From contig JAIUCV010000019.1 of the NCBI GenBank assembly GCA_026724425.1, positions 10,138,325 through 10,202,324 of the forward strand: a DNA stretch of 64,000 bases, given 5' to 3'. Of the stretch, positions 50,601 through 62,600 are shown in pieces. A model generated the notes under the pieces. That model ran no database searches. It worked only from the letters and a program-made list of their open reading frames with translations, and was not told the DNA's origin. How positions within the stretch are numbered: the first letter of the stretch is position 1; the number at the start of each line of letters is the position of its first letter. This DNA is from Erythrophleum ivorense. Taxonomy: Eukaryota; Streptophyta; Magnoliopsida; Fabales; Fabaceae. Made by a program: the position numbers and the translations under genes.

Positions 50601-53600
50601 ATCTAGAAAGAGATTTTAATTCCATTTCCTTCTTTTGTTGGTAATATTTATTATATCCTTGTAATCATTACTCAACAATTTTTATCTCTTTTTATTACTA
50701 TTTTAAAGTAGAGGCATAAGGAACAGTTCCCATCTATTATATTTAATTTTTTCTTTCCATTTCTATTTTTATACCTAGCTTTCTATGTACCAAGCAATCC
50801 CTTAAAGTAATTTCTTTTTGTTGGAATTAATGTATAGTGTAAGTGCCAGATGGATGCTGACTGCGTACCTGCTGTATATAGGTCTGTAATATCTCTATAA
50901 TTAGTCGAGTTTAATGACTTGTCTTGTACTATCAACTTATAAGGTTTCATGTAGATCAACACTCGCTAACTATATTTCCCTCAAAAGGCTCTCTCTCCTT
51001 TTAATATTTACATGGTATCAAAGCCTAGGGAGGTAAACCCTAATGCTCCAATGAGAGTGTATTTTTTGGTCTTCAAAATTTTCAGTCACTGTGCACAGTA
51101 GATTTTCCAATCACTACCCCCAAGAAAGTGCTTAGAGGACACTGAGCAACCAGACCACCAAGTTCAGTCACATCCTGGCCAACCACACACCACTTCAACT
51201 TTAGGGGCTCTGGCAAATCTTTGGCCAGCCCAAAAGAAGCTAACAAGTCAACGCCAAGCTAGCCCAAGCCTTCATGCATCCATTTAGGCTCTCCTTTTTA
51301 GCAACCCTTGTTGTTTGGATGTTTCCAAGCTTTGTGCAACACCTCCCATCTCTGTTTGAAGTTCTTTCTGGTTCAAACCCATTGTGCATCACCAACAACA
51401 ATTTCCTTAGGTTGTGTATCGCTCCAGCCACCCTTTTGCATTCCAAGTTGGTACTTCTACCTCTGCTTTCTGTGCTTCTCCTAAGTTGACAAATATTTGG
51501 ATCTTGGACTCTAGTGCATCTATCTAATCACATATCTGGGAACCTAAGTCTCTTCTCACATATTACTAATTCTTCATCTCTGCCTACTGTAACTCTTGCT
51601 AGTGGTTCCAAAACCGTAGCCAAAGGTATCAATGAAACTCAACCCTTGCACTCTTTATCCTTGGATTCTGTGCCCTACAATCTTAATTGTCCCTTTAATA
51701 TTGTTTTCTTAAGCAAATTGGCTCAAACGCTTAATCCCTCCATCACTTTTTCTAATAATCCTGCTCTTGCACAGGATCAGGCTACGAGACAAATGATTAG
51801 GATCGGGAGTGAGTCAAAGGGATTTGTGTCTGATGGAACCCCAAACAAAACTCCTGTATTATTTATCAAATAGAGCTACAATATCCCTACCCCACCGAGA
51901 AAAAGGCATAAGACAGTTGCAGATTACAACGCTTACCGTAAGCAAGATAAAGATGAAAATAAGCAAAAGTAAGAAAAGGATTCCTCTGGTGTTCGAGAGA
52001 CTAGAGACTCTCTACTAAGCCAAATGATTTTTCCCTCCTCTCTCCTACACTAAACCCTCACTCAATATAATACCCCCCACGGCCCTCCTTCACAGACATC
52101 CTTTCTCACACACCATGTGACAAATTAGCTACTAGGGTATATTCTCTCTTCTTGCCCTACCTCCAGCTCATTACCATCTTTATCTATTTTGGGCTCCTAA
52201 CTCCCTTTTTTCATCTTTCTCATCTCATAAACACTCCCTCCCTTAGGCTCATTAACATTTGGACCATCAATACCCTCCCCTACAAGTTTCACCTTGTCCT
52301 CAAGGTGGACAGCAGCAGTCGGGAATGGTGTCCCCTCCCCCCTCCTTTTCCATGGAACGTTGTGGTTGTTTCACCAAAGAGCTGAAACAAGTGTATCCCA
52401 ATCTATCATGAGAGTCAATAACCATAGTAGGCATCTTCATCCCATTCCCCCTATAATATGAAGCCAAATGTCACGGGGCCATTACTCTCTACCCAAAAAC
52501 TAGCTGTTAAGGTGTGCCGCGCACCCGCTTATATGCCCAGAATCCTCCCCTTGTCCATCCGATATAGGGCGTAACACAGGGCTATAGCAACTCCCTTGAG
52601 GAAGGAAAATCAACCAGCAGACATGCAAATGCTAAGCAACCCATGCCAATCATTGATTCGTAAGTACTTAAGGCCTTCAGTGTTTGCAAGGATCTCCAAA
52701 CCCCAACTCGCTTCAGATTTAGCCAGCAAATTTCTTGCTTTATTGAACCTCAAACAATGGGCATCAAGGCCCTGTGAAATCAGAGGAAATAACTGAAGCT
52801 CACAAGCAAGTGCACAAACTACAATCAAAATATAAGAATTAGATGCTACTACAGGCCCTTGTTTTTTGAATTGCTTATTTTCTTCTTTCTAGCTTTTAGA
52901 CATCGCCTCTAATTCTTCAATTATTTCCTCAGCTGCATAACCATCTTCACCTCTTGGTTTCTCGCTTCCATTGAATTGAGCTTCATGATCAACATATATA
53001 GCTAAGACAACAAAAAGCAGGCGAGAAGCAAGCTCTTCAGATGCACATGATTCTAACAAGAGTGAATGGACCATAGGATGGATTTCAACCACAACAAGGT
53101 TGTTGGAGGTAGATCCCATGCTTAAGAGGTATCTAATTCTGCTCTCCATTAGATAGATAGAAATGTCCTCTGACGAATAGCTTCAATGGTAGCAATAAAT
53201 ATTTTCATGAGGCATGCTTCATATGGGATTCCACGACAAAGATATCCTAGAACCTTAAGTAGAGGTGAGTATAAATTCCATGATAGTAAAGGAGATTGCA
53301 ATGGGGTTTTAACTATAATTTCTAGAAGATCAACAGTAGAGAAACTTAGAGTAATCAAGCTGTTAGTAGCTTCCATAGGGTACAAATTCTCCTTTCAACC
53401 TTAGGACCATGGGCACAAAGCATTAATGCAATGCCCTGGGCAGTTGCCTCAAATGTTGGATTAAGGTGAGCTTTAATGGCTTCTTCTTTGCTATGCCCCA
53501 GAGAGTCCTCAAGCCTTCTAGCTTCTTTTGTAATTAAGATTGTAACCATCCTTGTTCACTTCAATGTCCCTTTTTGTACTACCAATATCTCATTGTTCTA

Positions 53601-56600
53601 CCTCCTTTGAATCCCCCTGGTCGGTGCTTCCCCTTCCCTATCTTCTTCATCGTCTTCTTCTTTTGCCATAAATATAAGCTGAAGCTGCTGCTTTCATTCA
53701 TTATAAGATAATCCAATCTCCTCAGCATGACCAAAAAATCCTTGCTCTCTTGCTCTAGTTTCTCTTGCATCTGTACTTTTCAAAAATTTCTATTACCTTC
53801 TATTGATGAGAAAGGGACGCTATTTGGGGATTTATTCTCGCCTCCTTCCATTGCATCTTAATTGTGTGTTATTTACTCCCAAGATGACTTGTTGGGCCTG
53901 TTCAGAAACATATATGACCAATAATTTCTGGATCTCGGTCCCATTACACTTTGGGCCAGGCAAAATTATGCATTCTCTTCCAAGTTCAGCCTCAAGTGTG
54001 TTCTCCGATGTTTCTTTCCTTCTGTCATCCTTGTGGGCCTTCAAGAAACTTAACTCTACCCACATATCTTCCCTGAACCCATTCTGGAAAGTTTTGATCA
54101 ACATCATTTCAGAAGCTTCCTTCCTCCCATTTTTCATCCCAAACATCTTAATAGAATAGAGATAAATTTCAATGACATCTAGCCATTGCTCGATGCTCAG
54201 AGGTACGGATGAAAAGGATTGGTGCTTGGTCTTTGTTAAATGTGTAAAATAGCTCGCCTTGTTCCCTTGCCGCAGTCGAGGTTCAACAAACATCCCTAAC
54301 CAGCAGCATTTAGTGGCCTCCTTTGGGGTGGAAATTGGTATGATCCATGAGTTTTGACAGGTCAAGCCTACTATTGTAATTAACCCAAACATTCTTGGGC
54401 CTTTATTCCTGCTAAATATCAGAGTCTCTTCTAAAGCCCAATACCTTTTCTCTTCCCAATTCAATTCTAGGCTCCTAACCCACTGAATTTCTTTTACTGA
54501 TCCAAGATCCATCTACTCATCTTCCCTTTGCCATTATCATCTTCTTCATCTATCCTAGGCAATTGTTTTCACTGTTGATATCTCCTCCAACATTCAACTC
54601 CCAACTTCTCGTTCTCAAAGCAATGTTTCAAACCCCTCTCTTTTCTTCTCCAGCATCGCATGCTTGATCAATGTCTATGGGTCTATTTGGTGCTGACTTG
54701 ATAGGTTTGGAGATGAGAAGAAATTCTGGTTTCATCTCCACCTTTGGGCTGTTTTGGAAAGCAAGTACGCCGATTGAAGCCTCTTGACCTTGTACGCTTT
54801 CATTCATTCCTTCTTCATGCTTCTCTTTTTCAACAGCTCCCTTCACATCCTTCTTAGTATCTGATTCAGCAAAGTTTTCTTCCTCATCCAACCTTCCCTT
54901 TATGAGATTCAGCATGTCATTCATAATTTCTTTAATATCCTTCATCACTTGTTTCATCTCTGCCAAGTTCCTTTGCCATTTCTCCTCTTGCAACTCCCTC
55001 TTCCATCTGGCTAATGCTTCTTCAGTCATTTCCTTCATCTCTCCCCTGTCTCTCTTCTCCTATATCTCCCTCTTCCATCTAGCTAATGCTTCTTCAGTTG
55101 TTTCTCTTATTTCTCCCCTATCTCTCTTTTCCTATATCTCCTTCTCCTATCTGGCAAACACCTTCGCACTTTCTTCATTGGAAATTCTTGTATCTCCTTC
55201 TTCCATCTGGCAAACACCTTCGCACTTTCTTCACTGAAAATACCCATAATCTCAAATTTCCCCGGATTGTCACGGCTCTAATACCAAATTGATGGAACCC
55301 CAAACAAAACTCATGTATTACTTATCAAATAGAGCTACAATATCCCTACCCCACTGAGAAAATGGCACAAGACAATTGCAGATTACAACACTTACAGTAA
55401 GCAAGATAAAGATGAAAATAAGCAAAAGAAAGAAAAGTGTTCCTCTAGTATTCGAGAGAGCATAGACTCTCCACTAAGCCAAATGATTTTTCCCTCTTCT
55501 CTCCTACATTGAACCCTCACTCAATATGATACCCCCAACAGCCCTCCTTCATAGACATCCCTCCTCACGCACCATGTGACAAATTAGTTACTAGGGTATA
55601 TTCTCTCTTCCGCCCCTACCTCTAGCTCATTACTATCTTTATCCATTTTGGGCTCCCAACTCCCTTTTTTCATCTTTCTCCTCTCATAAACACTCCCTCC
55701 CTTAGGCTCATCAACATCAGGTCCATCAGTATCATCTTACTATGCCAACATCCTCAATTATATGCACTTCCACTAATTCACCTGAACTTCTTCACAACCA
55801 TCTGAGTCATTCTAGTCTATCCAAGCTTCAAAAGATGGTTCCCATACTTTCCTCTTTACCTTGTTTAGATTGAATCGTGACAACTTAGTGAACATACTTG
55901 TGCATTGTTTCCAAAACAAACCCATGGAGCTAAGTCTCCCTTTTCTTTGGTTCACATTGATATTTGGAGTCATAGTCATACCAATTCTACTTTGGGTTTT
56001 CATTACTTTCTTTGGAGAAGTCTCCTTTCTTCTCACATTCTTCTATTGATCCTATTGTTACATCTAATATTTTTTTTAGTGCCTTACTTTGAACCTTCGT
56101 CTATGTCAACTCTTAAAAAACTCCACTGTAGCTCCTCAACTTCTCTGAGGTGCTTCTCTTGATCCTCCTTTCTAAGTCTATAGTCAATGCCGTCTACCCT
56201 CTATTACTACAGATCCAGCGGATGTATCTGCTAACCCACCGTCCATTCCTGTGCCTGTCCCTAAGTTAAGCCTGGTAGTAATTTCTAGTAACACAGTTCT
56301 GGGCATAAAGACAGCATAACACAGATAGATACAATGATATAGCAAAGGAAAATTGATGGAAAGTCAAGAGAAGCACTAGTATCATGAGAAACTAATGGTA
56401 CACTTGCATAGCATACCTTATAGTTGATAGGAATGCCATTTGCAAGGCGACGTTGGATGATCCCTGTTTCCTCATCATGAAGTTTTGTTGCATCTGTTCT
56501 AGGAATTATAGGAATAAAGGCAGGTTTGCGCTGCATCTTTAACTCTTCAAGCTTTGCCAAAGATATCAATTCTTTTGGCACCTCAAGCTACATAAATTTG

Positions 56601-59600
56601 CAATTAGTTTGTCAGAAATCAAGTATATTACAAACATACAGCACCTAATATGCAATCAGTGAAAAACTGAAAATGGCTTTCCTCTATAGATTCTCATCAT
56701 CTGTGAATAACAAATTGGTGTCATAGATTCATATCATAGCATATGAACTGTAAAATTACCAGCCACATCAACACTATATTTTAAGGAACATAATATATTT
56801 ATGTGCAATAAATATTCATTATTTGTAGACAAAAATCTTCAGGTGTGGGATGAAAACCATATACTTCTAGTGTTAACTATGAAAAAAAACAAGCCGGGAA
56901 TGAAGTTAGAGACACCTCAGGCTCAGGCTCTATAGGCTCCTCCAATCCAGCTTTGATAGCATCTGTAATTTCAGTTGATGATATCTTGAATTCTGTTTCA
57001 CCAATTCCCTCAACATGAACTTTCTTTGGAACACAAGCAACAATTGCTGCAGGAATGGGTGCTGTAGGCTTTCCAAAATCAGCAATGAACTCCAACACCT
57101 CTGCACCAACAGAATTGACCTACACCAGAAGATTATCAATATAAATAACCAATAGCTTCAAATTATAGTAAAAATAAAAAAGAGAAAATAAATAATCAAA
57201 TGCAAACAGTTAAGCCAAAACATAGAAGTAGTACAACAATTACAGCCAACTTTATATTTCCTCAATGTAAAAATCAAGGCCATTGACCTTTAAGTATTTT
57301 TTTTTTTAAATATTTTCTTTCCTCTAACTAAAATTATTATGAGCTGCAAGAAAACAATTTCAAGATGGTATGAAAGCATCATCTTCAGTTATCCAAGGAG
57401 TATGGGAAACATTAAGAAGGAGAAAATCCTCAATCTATACTCTCAGGATGGACAAACAGATACCAATACTGCAAAAATGATCCTCAGAGCAAAGAGAGGT
57501 ATGCAAAAGCACTTGTCATGTCTCCAACAGGCACTTACAAACAATATGAAAATGACTAGATTTGTATTTATAATCTCATTATAGTTTATAAAAAGAAAGA
57601 AAGCCAGCAATGGCAAGGTGGGAGGTTTTAAACAAAGTATAAGAGAATACACAAGGTCCCATTACTGCCCCTGAAAATACCTCCTCAAGAGTGACTGTCC
57701 CAGCAACAGCTAGCAAGCTCTCATGTCCTTGTCTCTGGTCCATAACTTTGTGGCCAAGAGCATCACTTTCCATGATAAAATCCAAATTATCAACAGAAGG
57801 CACATTATCAATCATAGCTGCTAGGTGTTCACTATCCTTCAGAAGTGCATCTAAGTATCGCGTTAATTCACCCTGCGTCACACCAAACTCTTTAAGCCTC
57901 CGAACCTGCATCATATGGTAGGTCATTACTCATTAGACACTGACAAAGAATGCAAGAACAGGCAGGCCATCATTCAAGCAATTTGAAATCCTAAAACAAA
58001 AAGGTTTTCTTTCTGAAACATCTAACCAAAACCTGTCCAAGAGCAATAATTAGTGACAAAAGAAACATGCCATAATGACAATTAAACAAGAAAATTTAAA
58101 TATCTTAAACTCTTGGCATTCTATATTTGTATAGATAAAATGAAAAAAATAAAAATAAAAATAACTAGCATATGACATATAAACAAAAGTAGAGCATGGA
58201 ACAACAGAAACAATAAAGAGAAAGAAAACTGATATTTGCACAACTTGAAAAGACAAATGGAGAAGAACAGAAGAAACGAACCTCTTGAACAGCAACTCTG
58301 ATGGCACTTTGCCAATTATTTGGTTCTGCACTTATGGTAAGGGTGGTCACAGTACATCCTTCCCTTCCAGAATCACTATGATCCAATTCAACTGAAGTGA
58401 ATGGTGGATTTGAACTCTGGAAATTTATATGCATTAGATACACATTTAAACTATGGAATGGACCTTTTTTTTTCTCAAGTAAATTATTTGCATTGAGAAA
58501 CTAAAGAATACATAAATTAAAGAAAAGAAGTCCACAAAACATCACTGTATACAGCAGCATAACAGCAACAAAGCTCTCTGTCAATAACTTTGACATACTT
58601 TATGGAAAACTTACATCCCTAAATTGCCAAACCTCTAGTTATTATTCTTAAGATTTGTAGACAAAGATCTGAAAATTCAGACATAAAGAAATCTATTAAC
58701 ATTTAACAGCAAACAAACGCAGAAATAAATACCATGCCCCACAGCAACTGAACCACTTTTACTCAAATTATTGAAACTCAAAGGTCCAACAGAATAACTA
58801 AAATAATGAACCACCAAGTAGCTACAGTAGCCATGAGGCCCATCCAAAAAGTCAAAATCAGGAAGTAGTAGATGCAATAGATTTTGCCGCACCTTATATC
58901 TTGTGTTGATACGAAAATGCATAGCAGATAGAAATATTCTTTTCATCAAGACATTACGCAAATCACCATATGTTCGAACCTTATTCACGGGAACCTGCAC
59001 AGGAGAATTATAAGACATTTGATAAAGAGAGAGGGAATACAGATAGTATAATAACTAAGAGAACGTACTAATAAATATCGTAATTAATCAAGATTGCAAT
59101 CAAGTAGATCATGCATGCAAAAACTACAAAAATTTTCGCTATTAGCTGGACTCAAGCAATATGAGACACTACAACAAAAAGTCAAACCTCTTAATACCTT
59201 GCAGAACATATTAATTGAAAAATTTTGAAGTAATTCATGTTGAAATATCTGCGGTGGCATCACATCCATGTTGCTTCCAGGAAGTGACCAATTATGATTC
59301 ACTGGAGGACGAACAGCATGTCTTTCCTTATTAAAGATTTTGGATTGATCCACCAAATTTGCTGGCCTTTCAATAGAATTTCCACCCAGACCAATAGAGT
59401 GCTTAGGAACAAGAAAACTAGCCATTGCACCAAAAGCACTTGGTGTGGCCACAGAAGCCTTCTCATTGTCTACACCAGTTTGTCCAAAAACAGCCTACAT
59501 GGCAACAGTGACTGTCTAAGAATCCTACATACCATAACAATGCGCATGACCAGAACAATTGCTTAGCAAATGATTAAATAATTGTTTGACATACTTCAAT

Positions 59601-62600
59601 ATGATGAACTGTCTTTGAGATGTTATCAATATCCCCCACTATGTACAAGGTAGCATTTGCAGGGAAATACCAACGCTCATGAAATTTCCTTATTTTATCT
59701 GCATCCCACTTCTTTATCTGCTCTTCTAACCCAATTGGAAACCTTTTGCTCAGCTTGTTTTCAGAATGCAGATGCTGCAATAACTGCAATTGTAGAAATG
59801 GCACACAGTCAATGTTTTGCACAAGTGTCAACATATTAACAACCAAAATCCTAAGAGAGTTTCACACCTGGCAATCAACTCGGTACTCTATTGTATTCAT
59901 CATTTGAAGCTCTGAGAGTATAGCACGCCGTTCCTTTTCAATTCTAGAAGCAAGGAACTTTGGATGGAATGCTATCTGCAAGCATCACTAAGATGTGAGT
60001 GTGGAGATGCCACCTCAAATGTACCATGAGCATGTTTGGATGGGCTTACTTTAACCCAAAAAACTTATTAAAAAGAAAAAACTGAAGCATCTAAAAAGCC
60101 CATGTAAAAGCCATTTCAAGGATGACTGGGAAGCTATGCAAATTTTTTTTTTTGGGGGGACAAATTTATCCTCAATGAAACTACAAATGGACAGTTTTTA
60201 CCCCTGCCCTAATCCATTTGCCACTAACACCTCTCCTTTCTTTCTCTTCTCTCTTCTTCCTTCTCTGTACTTCATGATCCATTTCCAATCATTCTACAGG
60301 TACAACATTGTCAGTAGATGTAATCCACTTCTGTCACAGTTGTTACACCACCCATAAACTCAACCAGATTCTTTGGTTTGGTGAATATCACCAACAGCTC
60401 TTTGACCTTGGGACTCAAGTTGAGCTCAGAATTAGTGGGAAAAGCTTAAGGATTTTATGCCTCTGCATCACAAAGCAAAGTTGGCCTGCAAACGGCTATG
60501 AATTTCAACTTCAACAAAGGGAAATACAATGGCAGCTCCATCACAGTGTTGGGGAGAAAACCAATTTATGAAAAAGTGAAAGAGGTGGCAGTGATTCGGG
60601 GCAGTGGGCTTTTTCAATTTGCCAAGGGCTATATTAAAGCTAACTCACTGGTTTGCACCCAACAAAAGGGGATGCCGTAGCTGTGTATAATGCTCATTTT
60701 GTGCAAAATTAATGGTATATACATTTTTGCTTCATCTTTGGAACCTTCTGTTTCTAATTTTCTCTTTTTTTGTCATATAACCCTGTGAAAGAAGTACGGT
60801 TGCATCAACTTTTTTTTTAAACATACGATTCCAGATTTTATGTGATCTTTTTAACATTTATTTCTCTGTGTAAATTATGTGTGGTAAGTTTAAGTAGATA
60901 GTAACGACAGTTATTTAGTTCTATAATAAAAGTTACATCATTATAATAGTTTAAGCTTATCTTAATCTTCATTTTAATTTTATTAGCTTTTAAAAATTAT
61001 ATTATTAGATTAACTTCGATTACTTTGGATGAATTAATATGTAAAGTGTAAACTTGGTTATTCATATAGAAATTCATTGGGAATGAATAATGGGTGCAGA
61101 ACTATAAGGTTTGTTGAGAAACCTAGGATCCCATAAAGAAGGAGTGATAAAGGATTAGACATTATTTAGGAATTTTATAGTTATCTCTTAGTATCATTCT
61201 CTGGATTTATTTTGAAAATAGAAAAGTTGGTTTTCTATTGCTATGTAACTCGTCTTTTTCTTTATGAGTTTGTCTTGCAGTCAAACTCTTCATCAGAAAA
61301 TGATATATAAAGAAAGGTACAAGGGCTGGAGTGTGGAGTGTTTGTCTTCAGCCTCTAAGTTCTGTTAAGACTAAATTTCAAGATGGAATCAAGCCACAAT
61401 ATCATCCACCTTGAATCCCAACCCTAGCTTCCACAAAAAAAAAAAGGTGGATTTTGATAAGAGCCATTTCCTGAGAAAAACCCTAACAAAATTTGTGGCT
61501 CAAAGCCACAAAACGAAAGCCAGCAGAAACATTGGCCAGGGGTGAAAACAGGTTAGGGCATTTTGGTGCCATGGATGCTGCGATGCAGGATGACTACATT
61601 GGACTAACATAGGGGTGGTCCAAAATTGTGCTTCATTGAGGGCTGGGGTTAGGCCTTGATCTTGAGTGGATCCATGCCTAAAGGATGAGTTTTTTAATTT
61701 TTCAGAAATTAGTAAGCACTTTGGAGTTTGGAGAGGAAAGGATGTGTCGAAGACTTCAGAACTAGTGTTGTGTTGTTGGGTGCCCAGTGTGCAACCAAGC
61801 GGTGGAGACCAAAAGAAGGTCTACAGGACTACTTAGGTGAACTAGGTCAAAGACTTCAGAAAACTATGGCCTTGTGTTTAGACAATGTTGCTGAGGAGAG
61901 CAACTAGGAGTATGTCAAAGGTACCATCATGGGAATCAGTTTAAAGAATTACTAAGTTGTTCCTCTGCCATGGACCTCATCAAAGAAAGCGCTAGTAGCT
62001 GAAGTTCTTTAATCAATGTGTGAGAGTAGTGAGAACTAATGAGTCACCATTAAGTGTGCAAGCTTGTGAGTCACAGTGTGATCTCTATGTCTAAGCCTTG
62101 ATCTGTACTTTCTTTTTATTTTAATTGAGTTTTATTTGTAATAACCTGAAGTTTGAATAAAGTGTTGAGAAACCTTGGATAAGTCTTACAAACTAAGAAG
62201 GAGGATTTAGATATGATCCAGGAGCTTGGAGTTTGTTATTGTTCAGAAGTTTTATAGATAGCTCTTAGGATTATTCTCTAGATTTATTATGAAGGTAGAA
62301 AACTTATTTATCTTAGATTGCTTTGTAATTCATCTTTATCTCAAGAAGTTTGTGTTCTCCTGATTAGAACATTATAAATAAAGGAAGGTACACAGGATGG
62401 GGAATGGAGTTTTTCTTCATCCCTAAGTTCTGTGAACCCTAAATTTCAACATAATTAATTAATTACTTAGAAGTTCTCATATATGTGTATTATGGTAATT
62501 TTGTTAATTAAAAGTACATTTGTATTTAACTATTTTTGCATCCCAAAAAAAAGTGTAAGTCAAAAGGTACTTTTTAATTAACCTCAACATATTGCAAAAG

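Larger units (their letters stand above)
51831..55728 (-). mobile_element. Family C LTR retrotransposon (complete ends, non-autonomous) carrying a GIGANTEA fragment
   Basis: Two LTRs of identical length (439 bp; 51831-52269 and 55290-55728) start and end TG..CA. They are flanked by gtgtc (51826-51830) and gtatc (55729-55733), a 5-bp target duplication with one mismatch. The PBS at 55274-55286 and a PPT-like tract next to 52269 set the orientation as minus. Over about 195 bases the LTRs differ at roughly 9% by eye. The 3.0-kb interior has a gag-like part and a host-gene fragment but no recognisable pol, so it must have depended on another element for movement. Confidence 0.88.
50819..56270 (+). 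mobile_element. Ty1/copia element, 3'-truncated, split by family C element
   Basis: A short LTR (50819-51012) and PBS are followed by a shortened leader, a protease-like region (51497-51830) and, beyond the nested insertion, a GAG-pre-integrase-like region (55734-56040). No reverse transcriptase, RNase H or 3' LTR was found before the SPP exon at 56417, so the element is truncated. It lies antisense to SPP in its largest intron. Confidence 0.75.

Noticed and set aside
53832..54512. 226-codon minus-strand open frame, the longest in the window, as a host gene
   Set aside because: It lies inside the family C LTR element directly after its PBS side and has gag-like text (FQNGFREDMWVELSFLKAHK). 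It is element sequence.
55812..56162. Overlapping frames on both strands right of the family C element
   Set aside because: The plus-strand text is broken copia protein; the minus-strand frame is its shadow.
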